DNA of 12,336 bases from JBAXSK01 sp044358815. GTDB lineage: Bacteria > Cyanobacteriota > Cyanobacteriia > Pseudanabaenales > Pseudanabaenaceae. Below, in pieces: positions 6,085-12,336 of this stretch. The stretch covers positions 1 through 12,336 of the forward strand of contig JBIKNH010000133.1 of the NCBI GenBank assembly GCA_044358815.1, written 5' to 3'. The translations under genes were made by a program, and so were the position numbers. Under the pieces are notes generated by a model that was not told the origin of the DNA, searched no databases, and saw only the letters and a program-made list of their open reading frames with translations. Numbering within the stretch: the stretch's first letter is position 1; the number at the start of each line of letters is the position of its first letter.

Positions 6085-7317
6085 ATGGCACGCGCTAAAT
6101 TTGAGAGAACTAAACCCCACGTTAACATTGGTACCATCGGTCACGTTGACCACGGTAAAACCACTTTGACCGCAGCAATCACCATGACTTTGGCTGCTGC
6201 TGGTCAAGCAACCGCTAAGGCATACGACCAAATCGATGCTGCTCCTGAAGAAAAGGCTCGTGGGATCACGATCAACACGGCTCACGTGGAATATGAAACC
6301 ACCAACCGTCACTATGCCCACGTGGACTGTCCTGGACACGCTGACTATGTGAAGAACATGATCACCGGTGCTGCCCAAATGGATGGTGCGATTTTGTTGG
6401 TGTCTGCCGCTGATGGTCCTGAGCCTCAAACCCGCGAGCACATTCTGTTAGCCCGTCAGGTGGGTGTACCTAACTTAGTGGTGTTCTTGAACAAGGAAGA
6501 CCAAATGGAAGGTGAAGAAGAACTCGTCGAATTGGTGGAGTTGGAAGTTCGTGAGTTGTTGACTTCCTATGACTTTGATGGGGACAATATTCCCATTGTG
6601 CGTGGTTCTGCTTTACAGGCTGCGGAGCAAATGAAGGCTAATCCTAAGACCCAACGTGGTGAAAATTCTTGGGTGGATAAGATTTGGGCTTTGATGGATG
6701 AAGTGGATAGCTACATCCCTACTCCTGAGCGTGCTGTAGATAAGCCTTTCTTGATGGCAGTGGAAGATGTGTTCTCCATCACTGGTCGTGGTACTGTAGC
6801 CACCGGTCGGATCGAGCGCGGTTTGGTTAAGGTGGGTGATGTGGTTGAATTGGTGGGGATCCGTGACACCAAGAACACCACTGTAACCGGTATTGAGATG
6901 TTCAAGAAGAGCCTTGATCAAGGTCAAGCTGGTGACAACGCTGGTCTGTTGTTGCGCGGTATGCAAAAGACTGACATTGAGCGCGGTATGGTAATCGTTA
7001 AGCCTGGTTCCATCAAGCCCCACACCAAGTTTGAGTCTCAAGTGTATATTTTGACTGAGAAAGAAGGTGGTCGGAAGACTCCTTTCTTTGCTGGATATCG
7101 CCCTCAGTTCTATGTGCGTACCACTGACGTAACTGGTACCATTGCTGCATTCACCGCTGATGACGGTAGCGCTGCTGAAATGGTAATGCCTGGTGATCGC
7201 GTTAACATGACTGTTGAGTTGATCTGCCCCGTTGCAATTGAGCAAGAAATGCGCTTTGCGATTCGTGAAGGTGGACGCACTGTTGGTTCAGGCGTTGTAA
7301 CCAAGATTCTTGAGTAA
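6085..7317 (+). CDS. tuf: Translation elongation factor Tu
   Basis: EF-Tu delivers aminoacyl-tRNA to the ribosomal A site as a GTP complex. The 410-residue sequence has GHVDHGKT (19-26), the switch I region RGITINTAHVEY (59-70), DCPGH (81-85), and NKED (136-139), where the third-position Glu replaces the usual Met of NKMD and is typical of cyanobacteria and plastids. The G domain carries the lineage-typical insertion ending RGENSWVDKIW, and beta-barrel domains II and III follow to the terminal VVTKILE. C82 matches the redox-sensitive cysteine reported for Synechocystis EF-Tu. Its start has only a weak AGG upstream. A strong terminator-like hairpin lies about 125 bp downstream. Unlike many cyanobacterial str clusters, no rpsJ follows. 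Confidence 0.99.
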   Translation: MARAKFERTKPHVNIGTIGHVDHGKTTLTAAITMTLAAAGQATAKAYDQIDAAPEEKARGITINTAHVEYETTNRHYAHVDCPGHADYVKNMITGAAQMDGAILLVSAADGPEPQTREHILLARQVGVPNLVVFLNKEDQMEGEEELVELVELEVRELLTSYDFDGDNIPIVRGSALQAAEQMKANPKTQRGENSWVDKIWALMDEVDSYIPTPERAVDKPFLMAVEDVFSITGRGTVATGRIERGLVKVGDVVELVGIRDTKNTTVTGIEMFKKSLDQGQAGDNAGLLLRGMQKTDIERGMVIVKPGSIKPHTKFESQVYILTEKEGGRKTPFFAGYRPQFYVRTTDVTGTIAAFTADDGSAAEMVMPGDRVNMTVELICPVAIEQEMRFAIREGGRTVGSGVVTKILE

Positions 7318-7782
7318 TTTTCAATTTTCTTGTTAGTTCTTTGTAGGAATTGCAATCTAAACAACTACCCAAATAATTACTCTGAATAGTTACTGAGTAT
7401 TCATTGTCTGCACATTCAGCTAGATGATGTCATAAGGTAAGAAATACCATCCGCTAACCATAAGGTGCTGCTGGGTGGTATTTTTTTGGGTTTTTTAGTT
7501 TGATTATTTAAGACTGATACTCAGCCTAAAGGAGCAAAAATTTCAACGTATTTTAAGTAATTAATGATTAAATACAAAATAATGGTGTAATTATTTGGCT
7601 TACTTATATTGATTTATTCAAATGGGTTTATTTTGTTTTGACCTTGGGTAGGTACTATCGGATTTTGAGGGGGATGTTTGCTGCCTGAATAGATCGTCGT
7701 GAACAGATCCTGTGATCGCTTCTAGCAAAAAGTTGATAATGCTTGATTATTCCCGATTGAATAATACTTAATTAATTAGATT
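7318..7782 (+). other. Gene-free region between tuf and the CBS-EAL gene
   Basis: These 465 bases contain the str terminator and, after it, about 285 bases of AT-rich sequence with no coding region and no strong inverted repeat. It presumably holds the promoter of the CBS-EAL gene; TTGATT (7743-7748) and TACTTA (7765-7770), 16 bp apart, are a weak candidate that would place the start very close to the ATG. Confidence 0.5.
7442..7497 (+). terminator. Intrinsic-type terminator of the str cluster
   Basis: AAATACCATCC (7442-7452) pairs with GGGTGGTATTT (7473-7483), 11 pairs with one T-G wobble, around a 20-nt loop. It is followed by a run of T (7481-7487), GGG, and TTTTTT (7491-7496). This is the clearest terminator in the window and marks the end of the rpsL-tuf transcript. 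Confidence 0.85.
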
Positions 7783-9468
7783 ATGACATTTGTAAATAGT
7801 ACTAATGAAATATTAAATTCCATCGATCTAGAATTGGAACCAGTTCCAGTTCTAACTGCCGATGCTCCTTTGAAACAAGCAATTACGATGATGGCGGGGC
7901 AGGAAAAGGGGGCATCCCATAGCTGTATTTTAGTTACGGAAGAAAATAAAATTATTGGCATTTTAACGGAACGGGATTTAGTTCGTTTATCCCTTGCCTC
8001 CATTACACTTTCCCAAAGTACTGTGGGGGCAGTTATGACATCCCCTGTGATTACTCTAGAGGAAGAGAACTTAACGGATATTTTCTCGGTTTATAGTTTA
8101 ATGCGGCGACACCGGATTCGTCATTTACCGGTGACAAAGAGCGAAACGATTAAGGGAATTGTAACTATTTCTTCGCTACGGCGCAGTTTACATCTGGGTT
8201 ACTTTTTGCGCTTTCGCGAAGTGCGTGAAATTATGACCCATAAAGTGGTTACTGCTACACCCCAAACTCCTGTTCTGGAAATAGCTCAGTTAATGGCAGT
8301 AAATCGAATTAGCTGCATTATTATTGTCGAAAAACACGACGATGGTGTGAAACCCGTGGGCATCTTAACGGAACGGGATATAGTGCAACTTCAGGGAATG
8401 GAATTGAATTTGCAGAATCTAGTGACAGCAGAAGTGATGAGCCAACCATTGTTCTATTTACAACCTGAGGACTCTCTGGCTACTGCCCAGAAAATGATGC
8501 AACAGTACCGAGTCAGACGTTTGGTAATTGTAGATAGATATGGAACACTCCAAGGAATCATTACGGAAACTAATTTGTCAATGATTCTCGATCCATTAGA
8601 GTTATTTGGAATGTTAGAGATTCTACAGCATCGCATTGAAATACTAATCAGAGATCGAGATCGCCTGCTACCAAAGGAAAATTCATACTTACGTGATGCA
8701 TTAGAGAATCATGAATTTAAGTTGCATTATCAGCCACAGGTTGACATTGAAAAAAAACAAGTTATTGGGGCAGAGGCTTTAGTCAGATGGCATTCACCGC
8801 AAAGAGGTATTATATCACCCTCAGAATTTATCCCTATTGCGGAAATGACGGGTTTTATTATCAGTCTGGGGGAGTGGATTTTAAGAGAAGCTTGTACCCA
8901 AATCATGGCGTGGCAAAAGAAAGGTTTACCACCATTGGTGATTTCGGTTAATGTTTCCAGTCATCAGTTAAGGAACTCCCAGCTAGTACCATATTTAAGG
9001 AATCTATTGACGGAATTAGATTTAGATCCCCAATGGTTGAAATTAGAGTTGACGGAAAGTTCTTTAGTGCAGAATATTGAACATACCTTGGCACAATTTC
9101 AGGCGATTAAGAAACTAGGGGTAGCGATTGCTATCGATGATTTTGGGACTGGGTATGCGTCTTTGGGTTATTTGCAACATTTTCCGTTTGATACTCTCAA
9201 AATTGACCGGTGTTTTGTGGATAATATCCATAACAATAGTAAGAATGCGGCAATTACCACGGCGATCATTCGTATGGCACAGCAACTTAATTTCTCTGTA
9301 GTTGCGGAAGGAGTGGAACAAGATGCAGAATTGGCATTTCTGAGGCAGCGGCATTGTCATATTATTCAGGGTTATTTGATTAGTCCACCTTTGCTAAGAG
9401 AACAGTTTGAGGAATTCCTGCGGACCACGTCATTTGTACCGGAACTTGATGGAGTAATTGGCGGCTAA
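7783..9468 (+). CDS. Four-CBS/EAL cyclic-di-GMP phosphodiesterase
   Basis: This 561-residue cytoplasmic protein has four CBS domains in tandem (about 20-72, 84-138, 151-206 and 217-272), a leucine-rich linker helix (273-296) suited to coiled-coil signal transfer, and a C-terminal EAL domain (about 300-545). CBS1 and CBS3 share the GILTERD motif (59-65, 193-199). The EAL catalytic set is complete: EAL at 331-333 with R335, N390, E422, D452-D453 in IDDFGTGY, K473, E509 in AEGVE, and Q529. It should therefore hydrolyse c-di-GMP to pGpG, with CBS pairs sensing adenine nucleotides or related ligands; the ligand is inferred. There is no GGDEF domain, transmembrane segment or signal peptide. No good ribosome binding site precedes the ATG. 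It stands alone after a terminator, and mtnN begins 75 bp downstream. Confidence 0.93.
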   Translation: MTFVNSTNEILNSIDLELEPVPVLTADAPLKQAITMMAGQEKGASHSCILVTEENKIIGILTERDLVRLSLASITLSQSTVGAVMTSPVITLEEENLTDIFSVYSLMRRHRIRHLPVTKSETIKGIVTISSLRRSLHLGYFLRFREVREIMTHKVVTATPQTPVLEIAQLMAVNRISCIIIVEKHDDGVKPVGILTERDIVQLQGMELNLQNLVTAEVMSQPLFYLQPEDSLATAQKMMQQYRVRRLVIVDRYGTLQGIITETNLSMILDPLELFGMLEILQHRIEILIRDRDRLLPKENSYLRDALENHEFKLHYQPQVDIEKKQVIGAEALVRWHSPQRGIISPSEFIPIAEMTGFIISLGEWILREACTQIMAWQKKGLPPLVISVNVSSHQLRNSQLVPYLRNLLTELDLDPQWLKLELTESSLVQNIEHTLAQFQAIKKLGVAIAIDDFGTGYASLGYLQHFPFDTLKIDRCFVDNIHNNSKNAAITTAIIRMAQQLNFSVVAEGVEQDAELAFLRQRHCHIIQGYLISPPLLREQFEEFLRTTSFVPELDGVIGG

Positions 9469-9543
9469 TTATTTTTAATTCTCTTCAAATATTCTCAGTG
9501 AATGTAGTTAAATAAAGATAGCTAAGACTTAGGGAATACAATC

Positions 9544-10299
9544 ATGACAATTGCAATTATGAGTGCTATGCCAGAGGAGAATCATTGTCTGGTGGCGGCA
9601 ATGGCAGCTAATCCCCTATGTGTTACCTATGGCGGTAGGGATTATCACGTAGGTAAACTGTGGGGGCATGATGTGGTGATTGTATTCTCCCGCTGGGGGA
9701 AAGTGGCTGCTGCTACTTCGGCAACGACATTAATCACGAAATTCAATGCAAAGGAAATTATTTTTACGGGGGTAGCTGGGGGTGTACAACGGAATCTGAA
9801 GGTGGGGGACATTGTGATTGGTCAGGCACTGTGTCAGCATGATATGGATGCACGTCCGTTATTTCCGCGACATGAAATTCCTTTATTAGGTCAGACAAAA
9901 TTTATGGTGGCTCCAGAAAAACAAGAGGCTTTGGTTGCTGCCACTGAACGGTATTTACAGGGGGATTTTATGACGAATATTACCTCTGAAATTCGTGAAC
10001 AGTTCCAGATTACAACGCCTAAAGTGATTACTGGATTAATTGCTAGTGGAGACAAGTTTTTTGCTTCACAGTCAGACTTGGACAATTTACGTGCCGACTT
10101 ACCGGAAGCTATGTGTGTGGAAATGGAAGGAGCAGCGGTGGCACAGGTTTGTTTTGAATATAATGTTCCTTTCAGTGTGGTGCGTACGATTTCTGACAGT
10201 GCTGATGAGTCTGCTCCTACGGATTTTCCGGCTTTTGTGACTGCCATAGCTAGCCAGTATGCTCATGGGATTTTACATCAGTTATTGAGTTATTATTGA
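9544..10299 (+). CDS. mtnN: 5'-methylthioadenosine/S-adenosylhomocysteine nucleosidase
   Basis: The enzyme hydrolyses methylthioadenosine and S-adenosylhomocysteine to adenine plus the thioribose or ribosyl-homocysteine, recycling products of SAM-dependent reactions. The 251 residues show the phosphorylase/nucleosidase fold: IMSAMPEEN with E12, FTGVAGG (75-80), SGDKFF (168-173), VEMEGAAVA with E193 and E195, and the purine-contacting ISDSAD with catalytic D218. These match E12, E174 and D197 of the E. coli enzyme. It is about 20 residues longer than that enzyme, mainly through extra sequence around residues 95-160. The first Met aligns with the usual family N-terminus, although the ribosome binding site is weak (AGGG at about 9531). 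A related nucleosidase with another purine substrate is a less likely alternative. Confidence 0.88.
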   Translation: MTIAIMSAMPEENHCLVAAMAANPLCVTYGGRDYHVGKLWGHDVVIVFSRWGKVAAATSATTLITKFNAKEIIFTGVAGGVQRNLKVGDIVIGQALCQHDMDARPLFPRHEIPLLGQTKFMVAPEKQEALVAATERYLQGDFMTNITSEIREQFQITTPKVITGLIASGDKFFASQSDLDNLRADLPEAMCVEMEGAAVAQVCFEYNVPFSVVRTISDSADESAPTDFPAFVTAIASQYAHGILHQLLSYY

Positions 10300-10322
10300 G
10301 CCATTATTGAGTTGCATTTGGG

Positions 10323-10380
10323 AACTGACTTAAAATCTGACTGAGCAACTAACTTAGAGAAATGATTTAAGAACTGATTT
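10323..10380 (+). repeat. Three imperfect AACTRAYTT repeats
   Basis: AACTGACTT (10323-10331), AACTAACTT (10347-10355) and AACTGATTT (10372-10380) recur at 24-25 bp spacing between mtnN and the hydrolase gene, upstream of a consensus -10. Spacing near two helical turns and a half would suit a binding-site array, but the sequence is low in complexity and decay of a simple repeat is equally possible. Confidence 0.35.
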
Positions 10381-10407
10381 GGAAACTACAATAGTGATTG
10401 TAATGGC

Positions 10408-10413
10408 TATAAT
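10408..10413 (+). promoter_or_regulatory. Consensus -10 element before the hydrolase gene
   Basis: TATAAT matches the sigma-70 -10 consensus exactly and lies 51 bp before the ATG at 10465. No -35 is found at normal distance (TTGGAA at 10379 is 23 bp away), so an activator-dependent promoter is possible. Confidence 0.4.
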
Positions 10414-10464
10414 GAATAGTTGTTTGAATGGGTGTTTGAATAGATTTTGAGAGATTAGTCAGTT

Positions 10465-11475
10465 ATGAATGCTGAGACGCTGGAAATTTCGCCTAAATTC
10501 ATGCTATTTGTGCAGCATGGTTGGGCTGACAATGCCAATGATTTAGCAGGTATGGCGCGGCGTTGGTTAGTTCCAAATGAGCCGTCAGAATATCTAATTG
10601 CGCCTAATTTGGGTTGGTTGAATACTTGGCTGCCAATGGAACCCATGATCAGACAGATAGAAAGCACTGCTACAGAGGTTTGGCAGAACTATCCTGGGTT
10701 GTCGTGGCGAATTGTTGCCCATTCTATGGGTGGGGTTTTGTGGCTAGAAGTGCTGCAGCGTCATCCTGAATGGTGGTCACAGGTGCATAGCTTGGTATTA
10801 ATTGGCTCTCCAGTGGGTGGTTCTCATTTTGCGAAACTGTTCGATCCTTTAGGTTGGTTTCCTTTGGTGGGAAGGGACCTAGGGCGGAATCGGCGCACCA
10901 TTGCAGAATCCATTGCTGCTGTAATTCCCACTCTGTCCATTGTCAGTAATATTGGTATGGATACTGATGGATTAGTGGCACTGAGTAGTTCTTGGTTTCG
11001 TCATGCTCAGTATGTGGAATTGCAAGGAATTCGTCACGCAAGTTTGAAATATAACGCGGAAGTTGCGACGGTAATCAAAGATTTCTGGCAGTATTTGTCC
11101 CATCAAGAGTCTGTTACTAAGTGTCTTAATGACGATTCCGACGACGACAAAATAAATCATTTTGCAAAACTATTTCCAAGCGAATCACTATCAGGATGGA
11201 AAACATTTCCTGATTTAACTCCTTTAGGCGAGAAAATCCTAGCAGAACTGCACCAACTACCACTGACCGACTGTGATAGCACCCATTATGCCAATGCGAC
11301 AATATGGCACAAGTTAACCCCAGATTTAGAGATCCGTATTTGGCAGAATCAATGGCAAGTGACTCACATTTATCTAGTTACTGGGGATAGATTTGTATAT
11401 GGCGGGTACAGTGGCTGGAAAGATGAAAAAATCATCAAATCATGGTTAATGCAGGTACGAAATCGAGAGTTATAA
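10465..11475 (+). CDS. Lipase-like alpha/beta hydrolase with C-terminal extension
   Basis: The N-terminal part (about 11-212) is an alpha/beta hydrolase. It begins with the strand and oxyanion motif FVQHGW (15-20), has the nucleophile elbow AHSMGG with S87, the acid motif TDGLV with D168 as in bacterial lipases, and a candidate catalytic histidine H191 in RHASLKYN. An ester or lipid substrate is likely, but not identifiable. No signal peptide is seen, suggesting a cytoplasmic enzyme. After an acidic linker (NDDSDDDK, 222-229) comes a C-terminal region of about 105 residues, rich in Trp and Tyr, that I do not recognise. The N-terminal ten residues look like a flexible lead; an alternative start at residue 13 would cut the first strand. 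A consensus -10 lies upstream. The 3' end of the gene forms part of an 8-bp hairpin. Confidence 0.8.
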   Translation: MNAETLEISPKFMLFVQHGWADNANDLAGMARRWLVPNEPSEYLIAPNLGWLNTWLPMEPMIRQIESTATEVWQNYPGLSWRIVAHSMGGVLWLEVLQRHPEWWSQVHSLVLIGSPVGGSHFAKLFDPLGWFPLVGRDLGRNRRTIAESIAAVIPTLSIVSNIGMDTDGLVALSSSWFRHAQYVELQGIRHASLKYNAEVATVIKDFWQYLSHQESVTKCLNDDSDDDKINHFAKLFPSESLSGWKTFPDLTPLGEKILAELHQLPLTDCDSTHYANATIWHKLTPDLEIRIWQNQWQVTHIYLVTGDRFVYGGYSGWKDEKIIKSWLMQVRNREL

Positions 11476-11491
11476 TCAATAAATTCGTACC
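11454..11491 (+). terminator. Hairpin spanning the hydrolase stop codon
   Basis: GGTACGAA (11454-11461) is perfectly complementary to TTCGTACC (11484-11491), with a 22-nt loop that contains the TAA stop. No T-tract follows, so it is more likely an mRNA 3'-end structure than a classical terminator. Confidence 0.35.
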
Positions 11492-11611
11492 CACGACTTA
11501 TTCTTGTATCATTAAGATGTAGTGGTCTTCAATGAATTAAATGCGAATTATTTTTTGTAAGCTCATATTTAAAAATCTTGAAAGTGATTTAATGAATATT
11601 AAGCGAACAAT

Positions 11612-11947
11612 CTATTTAGTCGCGTCATCACTGAGATTATGTTGCTGTTTAAAGTCTGCCACTGAGGAATAAATCTTAAAAATACTTCCCATGCTGGTTA
11701 GATCAAACAACATCCGCACCTGATCAGTGATGGAACACAGCGCTAACTCGCCATCACCACCCCTTACTGCTTTCAATGCTGATACCAAAGCACCCAAGCC
11801 CGAACTGTCCATGAAAGTGACTAATTCCAAATCAATCACCAGAAACTTAGGGCAATTGGCGGTGACAATAGCATTTACTTCCCGCCGAAATTCCGTTGAA
11901 GCACTGACATCCAGTTTGCCAACGGGTTTGACAATTTTAATATTCAT
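11612..11947 (-). CDS. STAS-domain anti-anti-sigma-type regulator
   Basis: This 111-residue protein is a single STAS domain of the SpoIIAA/RsbV type. The core VTFMDSSGLGALVSALKAV (43-61) contains the conserved phosphoacceptor region (S48/S49, preceded by D47), and LALCSITDQVRMLFDLT (68-84) forms the following strand and helix. Such proteins bind or release an anti-sigma kinase or a response-regulator partner according to their phosphorylation by a HPK/RsbW-type kinase and a PP2C phosphatase. No kinase, phosphatase or sigma-factor gene is in the window, so the partner is unknown. It points toward the hydrolase gene (convergent, 136-bp gap). The ATG has no evident ribosome binding site. In cyanobacteria such proteins can also act in carbon or cell-surface signalling; this is only a possibility. 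Confidence 0.88.
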   Translation of the reverse strand: MNIKIVKPVGKLDVSASTEFRREVNAIVTANCPKFLVIDLELVTFMDSSGLGALVSALKAVRGGDGELALCSITDQVRMLFDLTSMGSIFKIYSSVADFKQQHNLSDDATK

Positions 11948-12275
11948 AGGTTTGAGTTTACTAACGACTCAATTTAATAAAGCAATTATTTGATTTAAAC
12001 GTTTTTTGGCTAGAGATTTAGCAATGATGCGCATTATCTTGCTTTTTAGTTACAATCATGCTGCGAAATATTGTGAAAAATACTATCTCGGTTAATTTAG
12101 CCTGTGGGAGCAAGGGTTGGAAATATAAACCTATATCCTGAACCAATATACCAAAAAAACATCAAGCCAAGGAGAGCATAAAAGCTCATATAGCTGCCTT
12201 CCACTATCTTTGGAGCACCCTGTTAGGGCGTTGGCGCTGTTGAGAATGCCGATTGGGTGTGAAACAAAAATTAAA
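11948..12275 (-). other. Gene-free region between tRNA-Cys and the STAS gene
   Basis: No coding sequence is supported in these 328 bases. Local inverted repeats are GAGC/GCTC, part of 12174-12187, CCCT/AGGG (12218-12228) and GGCGTT/AATGCC (12227-12250, one G-T pair), which compete with each other. On the minus strand the sequence right after the tRNA is TTTTAATTTTT, which could aid termination or 3' processing. The STAS promoter should lie here, but I cannot assign it. Confidence 0.5.

Positions 12276-12336
<61 letters not shown>

Noticed and set aside
6613..7245. 210-codon open frame on the minus strand opposite tuf
   Set aside because: It is a shadow of the highly conserved tuf codons, and its translation resembles no protein I know.
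11535..11556. AATT/AATT stem followed by six T as a terminator after the hydrolase gene
   Set aside because: A 4-bp all-AT stem is too weak to support the call.

Overview
The window is chromosomal DNA from a cyanobacterium. The evidence is an EF-Tu of the 410-residue cyanobacterial/plastid type (NKEDQ motif, insertion around RGENSWVDKIW), a str ribosomal cluster in the order rpsL-rpsG-fusA-tuf, a cyanobacterial-type HD-domain protein, and weak or absent Shine-Dalgarno sequences before several genes. Genus cannot be fixed from sequence alone. No insertion sequence, integrase, CRISPR array or plasmid gene is visible.

Layout: 1-163 is an upstream region with no gene I can identify. 164-1126 encodes an HD-domain phosphohydrolase whose histidine pattern resembles class I cyclic-nucleotide phosphodiesterases. 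1322-2071 is triosephosphate isomerase (tpiA), with an obligatory TTG start. 2226-7317 is the str cluster: S12, S7, EF-G and EF-Tu, all on the plus strand. It is unusual for its long non-coding spacers (330 bp rpsL-rpsG, 467 bp rpsG-fusA), which are rich in potential RNA hairpins. It ends at a strong intrinsic-type terminator at 7442-7497, with no rpsJ following.

After a 465-bp gap come three plus-strand genes with no obvious operonic link: a four-CBS/EAL c-di-GMP phosphodiesterase without a GGDEF domain (7783-9468), a methylthioadenosine/S-adenosylhomocysteine nucleosidase (9544-10299), and a lipase-like alpha/beta hydrolase with an unassigned C-terminal domain (10465-11475). On the minus strand are a small STAS anti-anti-sigma-type protein (11612-11947) and a tRNA-Cys(GCA) (12276 to the window end, 5' end cut off).

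The str genes supply translation factors and 30S proteins. The remaining genes are housekeeping (tpiA, mtnN, tRNA-Cys) or signalling (HD, CBS-EAL, STAS). I see no compact novel multi-gene system. The signal most worth following is the structured, non-coding sequence inside the str cluster, which could carry cyanobacterial autoregulatory or RNA-processing elements. All pairings were found by eye, without energy calculation or comparison to other genomes.
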